Source of the DNA: Roseobacter sp.
GTDB taxonomy: Bacteria > Pseudomonadota > Alphaproteobacteria > Rhodobacterales > Rhodobacteraceae
NCBI GenBank assembly: GCA_024636495.1
Contig: JAGXGZ010000004.1
Coordinates: 1 to 64,000 of the forward strand
DNA length: 64,000 nt
Direction of reading: 5' to 3'
The translations under genes and the position numbers were made by a program. The notes below the pieces were generated by a model that saw nothing but the letters and a program-made list of their open reading frames with translations, was not told where the DNA came from and did no database searches. Shown in pieces: positions 1 through 8,709 of the stretch; position 1 is the stretch's first letter, and the number at the start of each line of letters is the position of its first letter.

Positions 1-456
1 GTACAAAGCCGGATGGGTTTGAATTGTGCTCCTTTCAAGGCGATCAAATTCAGGACGATGACCTGCACGACAGAAGCCATCCGTGGGGCACATGATCCTC
101 TTGAAGTTAACAGGATTACGCGGCTTGGGAGCTTTTTGCGTAAGGCGCGGTTGGATGAAATACCGCAGATTATTAATGTTTTACGGGGCGAGATGAGCCT
201 TATTGGCCCCCGTCCTGACAGTTATGAACACGCCAAAACCTATGTTGATTTGGTCCCTGGTTATAAAGAACGTCATGTAATCCTTCCTGGTATCACCGGC
301 TTGGCGCAGACCGAAGTTGGGTATGTAGAAGGTGTTGACGGAACACGCCTAAAGGTCGCCGCCGATCTAGAGTACATCCAGAATCGGTGCTTTCGCCTTG
401 ATACGTGGATTTTTTGGAGAACGCTTCAGACCGTGGCTTGTCGGCGCGGGGCCTGA
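1..456 (+). CDS. Undecaprenyl-phosphate sugar phosphotransferase, C-terminal part (cut by window edge)
   Basis: This is the C-terminal part of a bacterial sugar transferase of the ExoY/WcaJ family. Such enzymes move a sugar-1-phosphate from a nucleotide sugar onto undecaprenyl phosphate and start a polysaccharide repeat unit at the inner membrane. The visible part has the family signatures KFRTM, a variant of RxxxLDEIPQ (RKARLDEIPQ), NVLRGEMSLIGPRP and a PGITG motif. The frame is open from base 1, and the residues before the first ATG at 13 already fit the family, so the N-terminal membrane helix lies outside the window. It is followed after about 440 bp by an epimerase and a UDP-sugar dehydrogenase, consistent with a capsule or exopolysaccharide locus. 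Confidence 0.85.
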   Translation, partial: VQSRMGLNCAPFKAIKFRTMTCTTEAIRGAHDPLEVNRITRLGSFLRKARLDEIPQIINVLRGEMSLIGPRPDSYEHAKTYVDLVPGYKERHVILPGITGLAQTEVGYVEGVDGTRLKVAADLEYIQNRCFRLDTWIFWRTLQTVACRRGA

Positions 457-863
457 AACACACGGGACGAAAGTCATCCGGTCGAATACTCAAAACCTGT
501 CTGACCAATAAACGCGATCGTGTTCGCGAGAAACCAACATGAGCTGCAATAGATAAGCGACGCCCGCCAGCATGTGGGGGATAAGATGGCATGGTATGTC
601 AGGTGATCTGCTAGACGCTCAGACTTTTTGAGCCCTCACATCACACAATGCTAAAACCAACAATGATTTGAACCCATCACTGTTAGCTCCGCTAACCGCC
701 AGAACGTATGTGCGTTCAAGTATTCAGGCGTGTGTTTTCTTGGGGTCTCAGATCGGATTGATATTTGGACTAACCCATTGACAAAAAACGCCATATGACT
801 TCAGCCAAGAATTGTGATAAGATGATAGTCGCTTTCTAGCGTCTAAAACCAACCTACCTAATT
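457..863. other. Intergenic region, about 400 bp, no gene seen
   Basis: No convincing reading frame lies here. Short frames on either strand lack family features. A small hairpin with perfect 6-bp arms and a 3-base loop lies at 682-696 (GTTAGC/GCTAAC), but no T-run follows it. The stretch looks more AT-rich than most of the window. It must hold the promoter of the downstream epimerase-dehydrogenase pair, but no -35/-10 pair with normal spacing could be assigned. Confidence 0.4.
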
Positions 864-896
864 GTGACAAAACAAATAAAACTGGATTCTCCAAAC

Positions 897-1907
897 GTGA
901 AAAAAATCTTCATCACCGGCACCGCTGGCTTCATCGGTTTTCACCTCGCGCAGCTGTTGCTTGCCGAAGGCTTTCGCGTCCATGGTTTTGACGGCATGAC
1001 GGACTATTATGATGTGACGTTGAAACAGCGCCGTCACCAGATACTGCTGCAGAACCCGCATTTTTCCATGACCGAAGGCATGCTTGAGGATGATGCGCTG
1101 ATCACCCAAGTGACGGATGACTTTGCCCCTGATGTGATCGTGCACCTCGCTGGCCAAGCCGGTGTGCGCTACTCGCTTGAGAATCCGCGCGCGTATCTCG
1201 ATAGTAATATCGTCGGAACCTTCAACGTGATGGAGGCCGCACGACGGCTGAAGGTCGATCATCTGCTGATGGCATCGACCTCGTCCGTTTATGGTGCCAA
1301 TGAAGAAATGCCCTTTATCGAGACGGAAAAAGCCGATACCGCCCTCACTTTCTATGCCGCCACAAAGAAGGCGAACGAAAGTATGGCGCATTCCTACGCC
1401 CATCTGTGGGATTTGCCGACGACGATGTTCCGCTTTTTCACGGTCTATGGCCCCTACGGGCGTCCCGATCTTGCGCTGTTCAAATTTGTCGACGCGATCC
1501 TTGATGGACGTCCCATCGATATCTACAATCACGGGGACATGTACCGCGACTTTACCTATGTCACCGATCTGGTGCGCGGCATCCGGTTGCTGATCGACAC
1601 GCCCCCCGTCCGCCCTGACAACCGCGAGGTGCCCGAAGGCGACAGCCTGTCGCCCGTAGCACCCTACAGAATCGTTAACATTGGCAATTCCGACAAAGTG
1701 CGTCTGCTAGATTTCGTCGACGCGATCGAGGAGGAGCTTGGTCAAAAGGCAATTCGCAACTACATGCCCATGCAGATGGGCGATGTGCCCGCCACTTGGG
1801 CCAATGCGGAACTGTTACAAACCCTGACGGGTTACAAACCCCAGACCGATATCAAGGACGGTATTCGGGAGTTTGTCGCCTGGTTCCGCGACTACTATGC
1901 CAAGTAG
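897..1907 (+). CDS. NAD-dependent epimerase, UDP-glucuronate 4-epimerase type
   Basis: An extended short-chain NAD-dependent sugar epimerase of about 336 residues, closest in look to UDP-glucuronate 4-epimerases, which interconvert UDP-glucuronate and UDP-galacturonate in the cytoplasm. The N-terminus has the Rossmann motif TGTAGFIG, followed by the family's DYYDV stretch, LAGQAGVRYS, a STSSVYG serine region and the catalytic YxxxK (YAATK). Length is normal for the family. Two GTG starts are possible, at 864 and 897. I prefer 897 because it places the Rossmann strand (KKIFITG) directly at the N-terminus; neither has a strong ribosome-binding site. The gene is followed 21 bp later by a UDP-sugar dehydrogenase, so the two probably supply uronic acid type precursors for a surface polysaccharide. 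Confidence 0.85.
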   Translation: MKKIFITGTAGFIGFHLAQLLLAEGFRVHGFDGMTDYYDVTLKQRRHQILLQNPHFSMTEGMLEDDALITQVTDDFAPDVIVHLAGQAGVRYSLENPRAYLDSNIVGTFNVMEAARRLKVDHLLMASTSSVYGANEEMPFIETEKADTALTFYAATKKANESMAHSYAHLWDLPTTMFRFFTVYGPYGRPDLALFKFVDAILDGRPIDIYNHGDMYRDFTYVTDLVRGIRLLIDTPPVRPDNREVPEGDSLSPVAPYRIVNIGNSDKVRLLDFVDAIEEELGQKAIRNYMPMQMGDVPATWANAELLQTLTGYKPQTDIKDGIREFVAWFRDYYAK

Positions 1908-1928
1908 GTCTTAGACGAGGAGCTTGCG

Positions 1929-3200
1929 ATGCCGACCCAGAAAGATGCCCCAATCGCCGTGATCGGCTTGGGCTATGTTGGGCTGCCTTTGGCCGTAGAA
2001 TTCGGCAAGCAGCGCAAAGTTATTGGCTTTGACATAAATGCTACGCGTATCGCTGACTTGCGCGGCGGCAAAGACAATACGCTTGAAGTAGAGCCGGAGG
2101 AAATGGCTAAGGCCGCGCATCTGTCGTTTACGGATCAGGTGGCTGATATGGCTGACTGCACGATCTTCATTGTTACTGTGCCCACGCCAATTGATGCGCA
2201 CAAACGCCCCGATCTAACCCCGCTGCTTAAAGCGTCTGAAACAATTGGCAAAGTTCTAAAGCGCGGCGATACCGTGATCTACGAGTCCACGGTTTATCCG
2301 GGTGCAACCGAGGAAGACTGCGTTCCAGTGCTCGAAAAAACCTCTGGGCTGATCTTTAACAAGGACTTCTTTGCCGGATACTCGCCTGAACGCATCAACC
2401 CTGCTGACAAAACCCACCGTTTGCCGAACATCGTCAAAGTGACCTCCGGCTCTACGCCGGAAATCGCGGATAAGGTCGATGCGCTTTATGCGTCGATCAT
2501 CACGGCGGGCACGCATAAAGCCCCCTCAATTCGGGTGGCAGAGGCCGCCAAGGTGATCGAAAATACCCAACGTGACGTGAACATCGCGTTGATCAACGAA
2601 CTGGCGTTGATCTTTAACAAGCTCGATATCGACACGCAGGATGTGCTTGATGCGGCGGGCACCAAATGGAACTTCCTGCCGTTCCGCCCCGGTCTGGTTG
2701 GGGGACACTGCATTGGCGTTGATCCCTATTATCTGACCCAAAAGGCGCAGTCTGTCGGCTATTACCCCGAAGTCGTTCTTGCGGGGCGCCGGATCAATGA
2801 CGGTATGGGCTGTTATGTGGTCAGCCGTACCGTCCGCGAAATGATTGCGCGCGATATCCCTGTAAAAGGTGCGCGCGTGCTTGTGATGGGCTTGGCCTTT
2901 AAGGAGAACTGCCCGGACCTGCGCAACACCCGCGTGGTGGACATCATGAAAGAACTTGAGAGCTATGGCATAGATGCCGATATCCACGATCCTTGGGTTG
3001 ATGCGGCCGAGGCCCAGCGCGAATACGGATTAGATATGACCGTTAAACCCGATCCGGAAATCTATGATGCTGTGATCGTCGCTGTGGCCCATGATGCGTT
3101 CTTGGGGGAAGAAAATATGGCGTTTTACGCCAAGCCAAATTCGGTGATCTTTGATGTCAAAGGTATCTTACCGCGACACCTTAAAGCACTTAGGCTTTAG
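1929..3200 (+). CDS. Nucleotide sugar dehydrogenase (UDP-N-acetylhexosamine dehydrogenase type, TviB/WbpO-like)
   Basis: A 423-residue UDP-glucose/GDP-mannose dehydrogenase family enzyme, which oxidises C6 of a nucleotide sugar to the uronic acid with two NAD+. Visible features are the N-terminal GLGYVGLPLA Rossmann motif, the central helical domain and the catalytic cysteine in GGHCIGVDPYY. The opening GYVGLPLAVEFG, the GFDIN stretch and the total length resemble UDP-N-acetylgalactosamine/glucosamine dehydrogenases (TviB, WbpO) more than plain UDP-glucose dehydrogenases. A GAGGAG ribosome-binding site precedes the ATG. It follows the epimerase closely and probably shares its transcript. It converges on regB, with only 22 bp between the stop codons and no obvious terminator. 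The exact substrate is inferred and not certain. Confidence 0.85.
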   Translation: MPTQKDAPIAVIGLGYVGLPLAVEFGKQRKVIGFDINATRIADLRGGKDNTLEVEPEEMAKAAHLSFTDQVADMADCTIFIVTVPTPIDAHKRPDLTPLLKASETIGKVLKRGDTVIYESTVYPGATEEDCVPVLEKTSGLIFNKDFFAGYSPERINPADKTHRLPNIVKVTSGSTPEIADKVDALYASIITAGTHKAPSIRVAEAAKVIENTQRDVNIALINELALIFNKLDIDTQDVLDAAGTKWNFLPFRPGLVGGHCIGVDPYYLTQKAQSVGYYPEVVLAGRRINDGMGCYVVSRTVREMIARDIPVKGARVLVMGLAFKENCPDLRNTRVVDIMKELESYGIDADIHDPWVDAAEAQREYGLDMTVKPDPEIYDAVIVAVAHDAFLGEENMAFYAKPNSVIFDVKGILPRHLKALRL

Positions 3201-3222
3201 GCAAATTCAATTCAGGTAACAC

Positions 3223-4614
3223 CTAGGCCGTAATTGGCGTGTTTTCGCCCTGTGGCACAGGGGTTTCGCCACTGACCGCATCAAGTTTGCGCCGTGGCCA
3301 GACCACTTCGACCACCGCACCCAATTGCGGGCTGCCGGAGTTCGCCATCCCGTCTGATCCGTTTGCAAAAGTAAGCTCGGCCCCGGAGCGTTCCAGCAGG
3401 GTCTTGGCGATAAACAGTCCAAGGCCCATCCCTTCATATTCAGGCCGTTCGGTTGAAGCTTTTTCAGCCGGGCGTCTGCGCATGAACGGGTCGCCGATCC
3501 GGCCAATCAGATGCGGGGGAAACCCCTTGCCATCATCCAGGATGCGGACGGACACTTGGGTTTCTGTCCAGTTTGCCTCGATCCAGACGGTGGTATGGGC
3601 AAAATCGACAGCGTTTTGAATCAGATTGCGCAAGCCATGAATAATCTCGGGCTTGCGCAGGATCGACGGTTGGGTTGTCGTCAGGCCGGCTGCTTCTGCG
3701 TGCAAGAATTCAATCGTCTTGCCGCGGCCACGGTGCGGCTCTGCCGCCTCCTCCAGCACGGCGATCAGCGGCGCTTGGCGCAAATGCAAATCGTCTTTGC
3801 CTGCGCGTCCCATGTCGCGCAGAATGTCACGGCAGCGGTCCGCCTGATCACGGATCAGGGCGGCATCTTCGGCAAGATCGGGCCTATCGCTAAGCTCGTC
3901 CAGCAGTTCGGTGCTGACCAGTTTGATGGTCGCAAGCGGCGTGCCAAGCTCATGCGCTGCGGCGGCAACCACACCGCCCAGATCGGTTAGCTTTTGTTCA
4001 CGCGCCAGCGCCATTTGCGTCGCGACCAGCGCATCGGACATCGAATGGATTTCAGTCGTAACCCTGCGCGAATAGGACGTCGAAAACAGGATCGAGATCA
4101 CAAGGGCCACCCAATGCCCGAACACGAAGATCCCCGGAATTTCCAGCGACCCACCATTTTGTGCGATCAGGGGCAGATGATACAGCGACAACAGCGTCGC
4201 AAGAATGATCGCTGTTCCACACAAGATCACAGTCGATCTTAGGCTTAGGGCGGTGGCAGAAATCGTCACGGGGCCCAAAAGCAGCAGGCAAAACGGATTG
4301 TGCAAGCCGCCAGTCAAAAACAGCAAAAAGCTAAGTTGCAGCAGATCGAACATCACCATCGACAAGTTTTCATATTCGGAAAGGCGCTTGCTTTCCGGGA
4401 ACACGAAAATGGCAACCAGATTACCCACAAGCGATACGCCGATCGCCAAATAACACAGCCCCAGTTCAAGCTGCAGGCCAAACATCCGCTCTGCCACAGT
4501 GATCGCAGTTAACTGCCCGGCGATGGCGACCCAGCGAAGCACAATCATGGTGCGCAGTCTGATCCAGTTTGCACGGGTACGATCGCCCAAGGGTCTGATT
4601 GTGGCCTGCGTCAT
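3223..4614 (-). CDS. regB: Redox-sensing histidine kinase RegB/PrrB/ActS
   Basis: Membrane sensor kinase of the global redox two-component system that controls photosynthesis, respiration, carbon and nitrogen fixation genes in Rhodobacterales. The 463-residue protein has about six membrane segments in residues 25-180, including the quinone-sensing GGLHNPF motif at 102-108. The H-box follows with phospho-acceptor His221 (AAHELGTPLAT). Cys261 sits at the place of the redox-active cysteine known from Rhodobacter RegB. A C-terminal ATPase domain has the N box (NLIQNAVDFA) and glycine boxes (DDGKGFP, GMGLGLFI). The gene is divergent from senC and regA, the classical arrangement. Its start leaves a 97-bp intergenic region shared with senC. 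Confidence 0.95.
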   Translation of the reverse strand: MTQATIRPLGDRTRANWIRLRTMIVLRWVAIAGQLTAITVAERMFGLQLELGLCYLAIGVSLVGNLVAIFVFPESKRLSEYENLSMVMFDLLQLSFLLFLTGGLHNPFCLLLLGPVTISATALSLRSTVILCGTAIILATLLSLYHLPLIAQNGGSLEIPGIFVFGHWVALVISILFSTSYSRRVTTEIHSMSDALVATQMALAREQKLTDLGGVVAAAAHELGTPLATIKLVSTELLDELSDRPDLAEDAALIRDQADRCRDILRDMGRAGKDDLHLRQAPLIAVLEEAAEPHRGRGKTIEFLHAEAAGLTTTQPSILRKPEIIHGLRNLIQNAVDFAHTTVWIEANWTETQVSVRILDDGKGFPPHLIGRIGDPFMRRRPAEKASTERPEYEGMGLGLFIAKTLLERSGAELTFANGSDGMANSGSPQLGAVVEVVWPRRKLDAVSGETPVPQGENTPITA

Positions 4615-4711
4615 CGGCGCACCTTTTCAATTTCGTTCATTGCATAGATAGCACGCATGCTTAGGTCTGCTATAAACAGGGATCAAGAGCACCAATTGGC
4701 GCAGGAGAAAG

Positions 4712-5332
4712 ATGATGACCAGGATAATTGCGATTTGTGCGGCAATTGCTGCACTGGGGTTCATGGCAATCACCTATGTCGTCGGTTTTGGCTCTGGTGA
4801 TGATGATAAATACGCCCAGTGCAAAAATTCGGCAGTCGCTGGGGGTGCCGATCTGGGTGGCCCGTTCGAGTTGGTAAATGCTGCCGGGCAAACCGTGACC
4901 GATGTTGATGTGATTACCGAACCCAGCTTGTTATATTTTGGCTATACCTTTTGCCCTGACGTGTGTCCGCTTGACGTGAGTAGAAACGCCGCTGCAACCG
5001 ATGTTCTGGAAGAGCGTGGCATGTCCCTTACGCCGATCTTTATCTCGGTCGATCCGGCCCGAGACACCCCCCAAGTGGTCGGCGAATTTGCGGATAATAT
5101 GCACCCCAAGATGATTGGTCTGACGGGATCACCCGAACAGGTCAAAGCCGCCAGTGAAACCTATCGGACCTATTACAAAGCGCATGAAGCCGTGGATGAC
5201 TATTATCTCGTTGATCATTCGACGTTCAGCTATCTTGTCATGCCCGGCGAGGGGTTCGTTGACTTCTTTCGGCGCGAAATCACCCCGGACCAGATGGCCG
5301 ATACAATCGGCTGTTTCATTGAAAACCAGTAG
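4712..5332 (+). CDS. senC: SenC/Sco1-type copper chaperone (PrrC)
   Basis: A 206-residue Sco1/SenC family protein, a membrane-anchored thioredoxin-fold copper chaperone that helps assemble the CuA or CuB centre of cytochrome oxidase and links respiration to the RegB signal. The N-terminus is one uncleaved membrane helix (residues 3-24). The copper-binding CPDVCP motif has Cys81 and Cys85, and the partner histidine is near residue 173 (LVDHSTF). A good ribosome-binding site (AGGAGA) precedes two adjacent ATG codons at 4712 and 4715. It lies between regB and regA, as in Rhodobacter species, and probably shares a transcript with regA. Confidence 0.93.
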   Translation: MMTRIIAICAAIAALGFMAITYVVGFGSGDDDKYAQCKNSAVAGGADLGGPFELVNAAGQTVTDVDVITEPSLLYFGYTFCPDVCPLDVSRNAAATDVLEERGMSLTPIFISVDPARDTPQVVGEFADNMHPKMIGLTGSPEQVKAASETYRTYYKAHEAVDDYYLVDHSTFSYLVMPGEGFVDFFRREITPDQMADTIGCFIENQ

Positions 5333-5410
5333 AAAATTTGACCTGCCCGATGCCGCGCTACATAGCATGGTATGGATATGACAACGAACCCGATAACCGT
5401 GAGGCACAAA

Positions 5411-5965
5411 ATGGCTGAGGATAAGGCGCTTGATCTGGGTGAAGATCGGTCTTTGCTGTTGGTAGACGATGACGAGCCATTTTTGCGGCGCTTGGCCAAA
5501 GCCATGGAAAAGCGCGGATTTGAAGTGGAAACGTCTGGCTCTGTCGCGGGGGGCAGCGCTATTGCTACCGCACGACCGCCGGCTTATGCCGTAATCGACC
5601 TTCGGCTTGAAGACGGGAATGGCTTGGACGTGGTCGAAGTCTTGCGCGAAAAGCGCCCTGACGCCCGCGTCGTTGTTCTAACGGGATATGGTGCGATTGC
5701 GACGGCGGTTGCTGCGGTCAAGATCGGTGCGACGGACTATCTTTCAAAACCAGCAGACGCCAATGACATCACCAATGCTCTTTTGGCGAAGGGGGATGAT
5801 TTGCCGCCTCCGCCAGAAAACCCCATGAGCGCGGATCGCGTGCGGTGGGAGCATATCCAGAGGGTCTATGAACTGTGTGATCGGAATGTGTCCGAGACCG
5901 CCCGCCGCCTGAACATGCACCGCCGGACCTTGCAGCGCATTTTGGCCAAAAGAAGCCCGCGTTAG
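5411..5965 (+). CDS. regA: Redox response regulator RegA/PrrA/ActR
   Basis: DNA-binding partner of RegB. The ATG at 5411 gives exactly 184 residues, the usual RegA length; an upstream in-frame start at 5372 would add 13 residues that do not fit the family. The receiver domain has the acidic pocket (VDDDEP), the phosphorylation site Asp63 (VIDLRLEDG) and Lys in LSKPAD. A proline linker (PPPPENP) separates it from the Fis-type helix-turn-helix (VSETARRLNMHRRTLQRIL), whose C-terminal part is nearly invariant in this family. The gene lies 78 bp after senC. Its stop is followed 3 bases later by the end of the convergent GNAT gene. Confidence 0.96.
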   Translation: MAEDKALDLGEDRSLLLVDDDEPFLRRLAKAMEKRGFEVETSGSVAGGSAIATARPPAYAVIDLRLEDGNGLDVVEVLREKRPDARVVVLTGYGAIATAVAAVKIGATDYLSKPADANDITNALLAKGDDLPPPPENPMSADRVRWEHIQRVYELCDRNVSETARRLNMHRRTLQRILAKRSPR

Positions 5966-5968
5966 GGT

Positions 5969-6454
5969 CTAGATATCGTAGCGCTTGCTGATCTTGTCCA
6001 CGACCTGACCGGATGCAAGCGTTACACCTTGATCAAAATGCCAGTCGCGGAATCCCCGGCTTTGATAATATGTCAGCCCGCCTGTGTTATCTGCCCGAAT
6101 GGTCGCATTGATCCAAACATAGCCCAAAGCTTTTGCTGCGGCTGTTGTTGCATCAAATAGGGCTGATCCGATACCCAGCTGGGTCCGCCCAACCTGAACA
6201 AACGTGGCGATATCGCAAGATTCCGTTGGCAACTCGGTATGGGGGCCAATCCATTGAAAACCGACAACCGTTTCGGTGTCATCCAAAGCGACTTGCCATG
6301 CGCTTTTCCCCGGGTTTGCCGCCATACGTTCGAGCAGGTCATCACCGGTAATTGGTCTTGTCATCGCGGTCGTCCCACCGATTTCGATAATCTCGTTCAA
6401 AAGCCGCGCCATGTGCGGGGCATCCAGTGGAATAGGATTTCTGACCTTGATCAT
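5969..6454 (-). CDS. GNAT family N-acetyltransferase
   Basis: A 161-residue acetyltransferase of the GNAT fold, probably cytoplasmic. Residues 60-130 hold the acetyl-CoA binding core with a VQVGRTQLGIGSALF loop (an R/Q-x-x-G-x-G/A type pyrophosphate loop) and the downstream YYQSRGF motif common to amino acid or small-molecule acetylating GNATs (phosphinothricin-acetyltransferase-like). Its substrate cannot be told from the sequence. The start codon overlaps the stop of the upstream HD gene by one base (TAATG), so the two are probably translated together. Confidence 0.8.
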   Translation of the reverse strand: MIKVRNPIPLDAPHMARLLNEIIEIGGTTAMTRPITGDDLLERMAANPGKSAWQVALDDTETVVGFQWIGPHTELPTESCDIATFVQVGRTQLGIGSALFDATTAAAKALGYVWINATIRADNTGGLTYYQSRGFRDWHFDQGVTLASGQVVDKISKRYDI

Positions 6455-7047
6455 TATACGTCCTTTAGCAAACTTGCATGGCGTTCGGTAAAATCGTTGC
6501 GTGTCTCAACGGGAGGGCGCAACACAATGGTAAGCCCCGCCAGAACGGCAGGGTCCGGTTTACCGAAAAATTTGGTGGCCTCGTCATTGGAAAATCCCGC
6601 GATCTGAGTGGCCTCCATCCAGGCGCTTATCTTATCGGCTTTTTTGATCTGCTGTTTGATGGTCTTTGGCAGGGCAGCGGGCAGCCCGAACCTGATGTGT
6701 ATCGCAGCCATCAACCGTTCATCTAGCGCGCCATAGCCGGGCCCGACCGCGGCCTTAACGGGCGAAATCATGTCACCGATAACATATTCAGGCGCGTCGT
6801 GCAGCAACGCGGCCAATTGCCATTTCACCGCTGCTTTGGGATTCAGGCGGGTAAAAAGCGTCTCTACCAATAGCGAATGTTCAGCAACGGAATAAGCATA
6901 GTCGCCCATCGTTTGGCCATTCCATCGCGCGACAAACGCCAAACCATGAGCGATATCTTCGATCTCAATATCGACTGGCGTGGGGTCCAGCAGGTCAAGC
7001 CTGCGGCCAGATAACATGCGCTGCCATGCACGGGGCTGTTGCGCCAT
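6454..7047 (-). CDS. HD-domain phosphohydrolase (YfbR-like)
   Basis: A 197-residue HD-domain protein resembling the 5'-deoxynucleotidase YfbR and related metal-dependent phosphohydrolases. Metal ligands are visible in AEHSLLV (first His), LLHDAPEYVIGD (HD pair) and a later acidic residue in the helical bundle. The N-terminus (RAWQRMLSGRRLDLLDP) is typical of the alphaproteobacterial members. The next gene, a GNAT, overlaps by one base. Upstream lies the promoter region shared with divergent ahcY. Nucleotide substrate is inferred from family only. Confidence 0.8.
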   Translation of the reverse strand: MAQQPRAWQRMLSGRRLDLLDPTPVDIEIEDIAHGLAFVARWNGQTMGDYAYSVAEHSLLVETLFTRLNPKAAVKWQLAALLHDAPEYVIGDMISPVKAAVGPGYGALDERLMAAIHIRFGLPAALPKTIKQQIKKADKISAWMEATQIAGFSNDEATKFFGKPDPAVLAGLTIVLRPPVETRNDFTERHASLLKDV

Positions 7048-7164
7048 TCAATTGCTCCATCGTTCAGGGTCGGGCTAACTTCCCATGAAGCAAACAATCA
7101 TGAAACCGGAAATGCACGAAAGCAAAACCTACGTTGAATGCTGCGCAATGATGTATAAAAATAA

Positions 7165-7178
7165 CAGGTATTTACCTG
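7165..7178. promoter_or_regulatory. Perfect inverted repeat upstream of ahcY
   Basis: CAGGTA-TT-TACCTG is a perfect 6-bp dyad with a 2-base centre, 83 bp before the ahcY ATG, in the gap between the divergent HD gene and ahcY. It is too short for a terminator and has no T-run, so a protein operator is more likely. The binding factor is unknown. I looked for SAH riboswitch features in this leader and saw none. Confidence 0.35.
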
Positions 7179-7260
7179 CGTCACCAATGACCGTTGAGAT
7201 TGTAGAACTAAAGTGCTACGCGACTGGCAAATATTCGACTTTTTGAACAAAGGAAGCCAC

Positions 7261-8649
7261 ATGGCCAACGATTATATCGTTAAAGACATTAACCTTGCCG
7301 CATACGGCCGCAAGGAACTTGATATTGCCGAAACAGAAATGCCAGGCCTGATGGCGCTGCGCGAGGAATACGGCGAGAAAAAGCCGCTTAAAGGCGCGCG
7401 CATCGTGGGTTCGCTGCACATGACGATCCAGACGGCTGTTCTGATCGAAACACTCAATGCTTTGGGTGCAGACGTGCGCTGGGCATCGTGCAACATCTTC
7501 TCGACCCAAGATCACGCTGCGGCTGCGATTGCTGCTGGCGGCACACCTGTTTTCGCGATCAAAGGTCAGTCGCTGGAAGAGCATTGGGATTATCTTGATA
7601 AATCCTTCATGTTCGAGGATGGCCCGAACCTGATCCTTGATGATGGTGGCGATGCGACATTGTACATCCTGTTGGGTGCCCGCGCCGAAGCAGGCGAAGA
7701 AATCATCCCCGTGCCAGAATCCGAAGAAGAGGTCGCAATCAAAGCGCAGATCAAAAAGCGTATGGAAGCGTCCCCGGGTTGGTTCACCAAAATGCGTGAC
7801 CAGATCAAAGGTGTTTCCGAAGAAACAACCACAGGCGTTCACCGCCTGTATGAACTGGTTAAGAACGGCCAGTTGCCTTTCCCTGCGATCAACGTAAACG
7901 ACAGCGTTACCAAGTCGAAGTTCGACAACAAGTACGGCTGTAAAGAATCGCTGGTCGACGGTATCCGCCGCGCCACCGACACCATGATGGCCGGTAAAGT
8001 TGCGGTTGTTATGGGTTACGGCGACGTTGGCAAAGGCTCCGCTGCATCGCTGGCCGGTGCCGGTGCCCGCGTTAAAGTGACCGAAGTCGACCCTATCTGC
8101 GCGCTGCAAGCCGCAATGGACGGTTTCGAAGTTGTTCTGTTGGAAGACGTTTTGGCAACTGCTGACATCTTCATCACCACAACTGGCAACAAAGACGTCA
8201 TCCGGATCGAGCATATGCGCGAGATGAAGGATATGGCGATCGTTGGAAACATCGGTCACTTTGACAACGAAATTCAGGTTGCCGCGTTGAAGAACCACAA
8301 ATGGACCAACATCAAAGAACAGGTAGACATGATCGAAATGCCAAACGGCAATCGCATGATCCTGCTCTCGGAAGGTCGTTTGCTGAACCTTGGCAACGCC
8401 ACGGGCCACCCTTCGTTTGTGATGTCCGCGTCCTTTACCAACCAGGTCTTGGCGCAGATCGAGCTGTGGGAAAACAACGGCAAGTATAAGAACGAAGTGT
8501 ATATTCTGCCCAAGCATCTGGATGAAAAGGTTGCACGTTTGCACCTTGACCGTATCGGCGTGAAGCTGACGCAGCTTAGCAACGAACAGGCATCCTATAT
8601 CGGCGTATCCGCCGATGGCCCGTTCAAGCCAGAGCATTATCGTTACTAA
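7261..8649 (+). CDS. ahcY: Adenosylhomocysteinase (S-adenosylhomocysteine hydrolase)
   Basis: Cytoplasmic NAD-dependent enzyme that splits S-adenosylhomocysteine into adenosine and homocysteine, clearing the inhibitor of methyltransferases. From the ATG at 7261 the protein has 462 residues, the normal bacterial length. An upstream in-frame start at 7213 adds 16 residues without family support, and AGGA lies 7 bases before 7261. Signatures include [13 protein letters not shown], the active-site [14 protein letters not shown], the Rossmann [20 protein letters not shown] and the C-terminal PEHYRY. It is monocistronic, with a strong terminator directly after it. Confidence 0.97.
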   Translation: MANDYIVKDINLAAYGRKELDIAETEMPGLMALREEYGEKKPLKGARIVGSLHMTIQTAVLIETLNALGADVRWASCNIFSTQDHAAAAIAAGGTPVFAIKGQSLEEHWDYLDKSFMFEDGPNLILDDGGDATLYILLGARAEAGEEIIPVPESEEEVAIKAQIKKRMEASPGWFTKMRDQIKGVSEETTTGVHRLYELVKNGQLPFPAINVNDSVTKSKFDNKYGCKESLVDGIRRATDTMMAGKVAVVMGYGDVGKGSAASLAGAGARVKVTEVDPICALQAAMDGFEVVLLEDVLATADIFITTTGNKDVIRIEHMREMKDMAIVGNIGHFDNEIQVAALKNHKWTNIKEQVDMIEMPNGNRMILLSEGRLLNLGNATGHPSFVMSASFTNQVLAQIELWENNGKYKNEVYILPKHLDEKVARLHLDRIGVKLTQLSNEQASYIGVSADGPFKPEHYRY

Positions 8650-8673
8650 TTCAGGTCAAATCGCCTGAGATAG

Positions 8674-8709
8674 CGCCGCCTGAACATCCGTTCGGGCGGC
8701 GTTTCTTTT
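8674..8709 (+). terminator. Rho-independent terminator after ahcY
   Basis: A 12-bp stem (8674-8685 with 8690-8701, one G-T pair) with a 4-base loop ATCC, followed by TTTCTTTT. It starts 24 bp after the ahcY stop and touches the end of the convergent SDR gene. Confidence 0.85.

Noticed and set aside
778-806. TTGACA as a promoter for the epimerase gene
   Set aside because: No TATAAT-like hexamer at 16-18 bp; the possible -10 sequences are at wrong spacing.
7048-7260. SAH riboswitch before ahcY
   Set aside because: The expected GC-rich pseudoknot pattern was not found by eye; only a short palindrome is present.
7216-8637. Long minus-strand open frame (473 residues) opposite ahcY
   Set aside because: Lies fully inside the unmistakable ahcY gene, has low-complexity composition and no family features; it is a codon-bias shadow.
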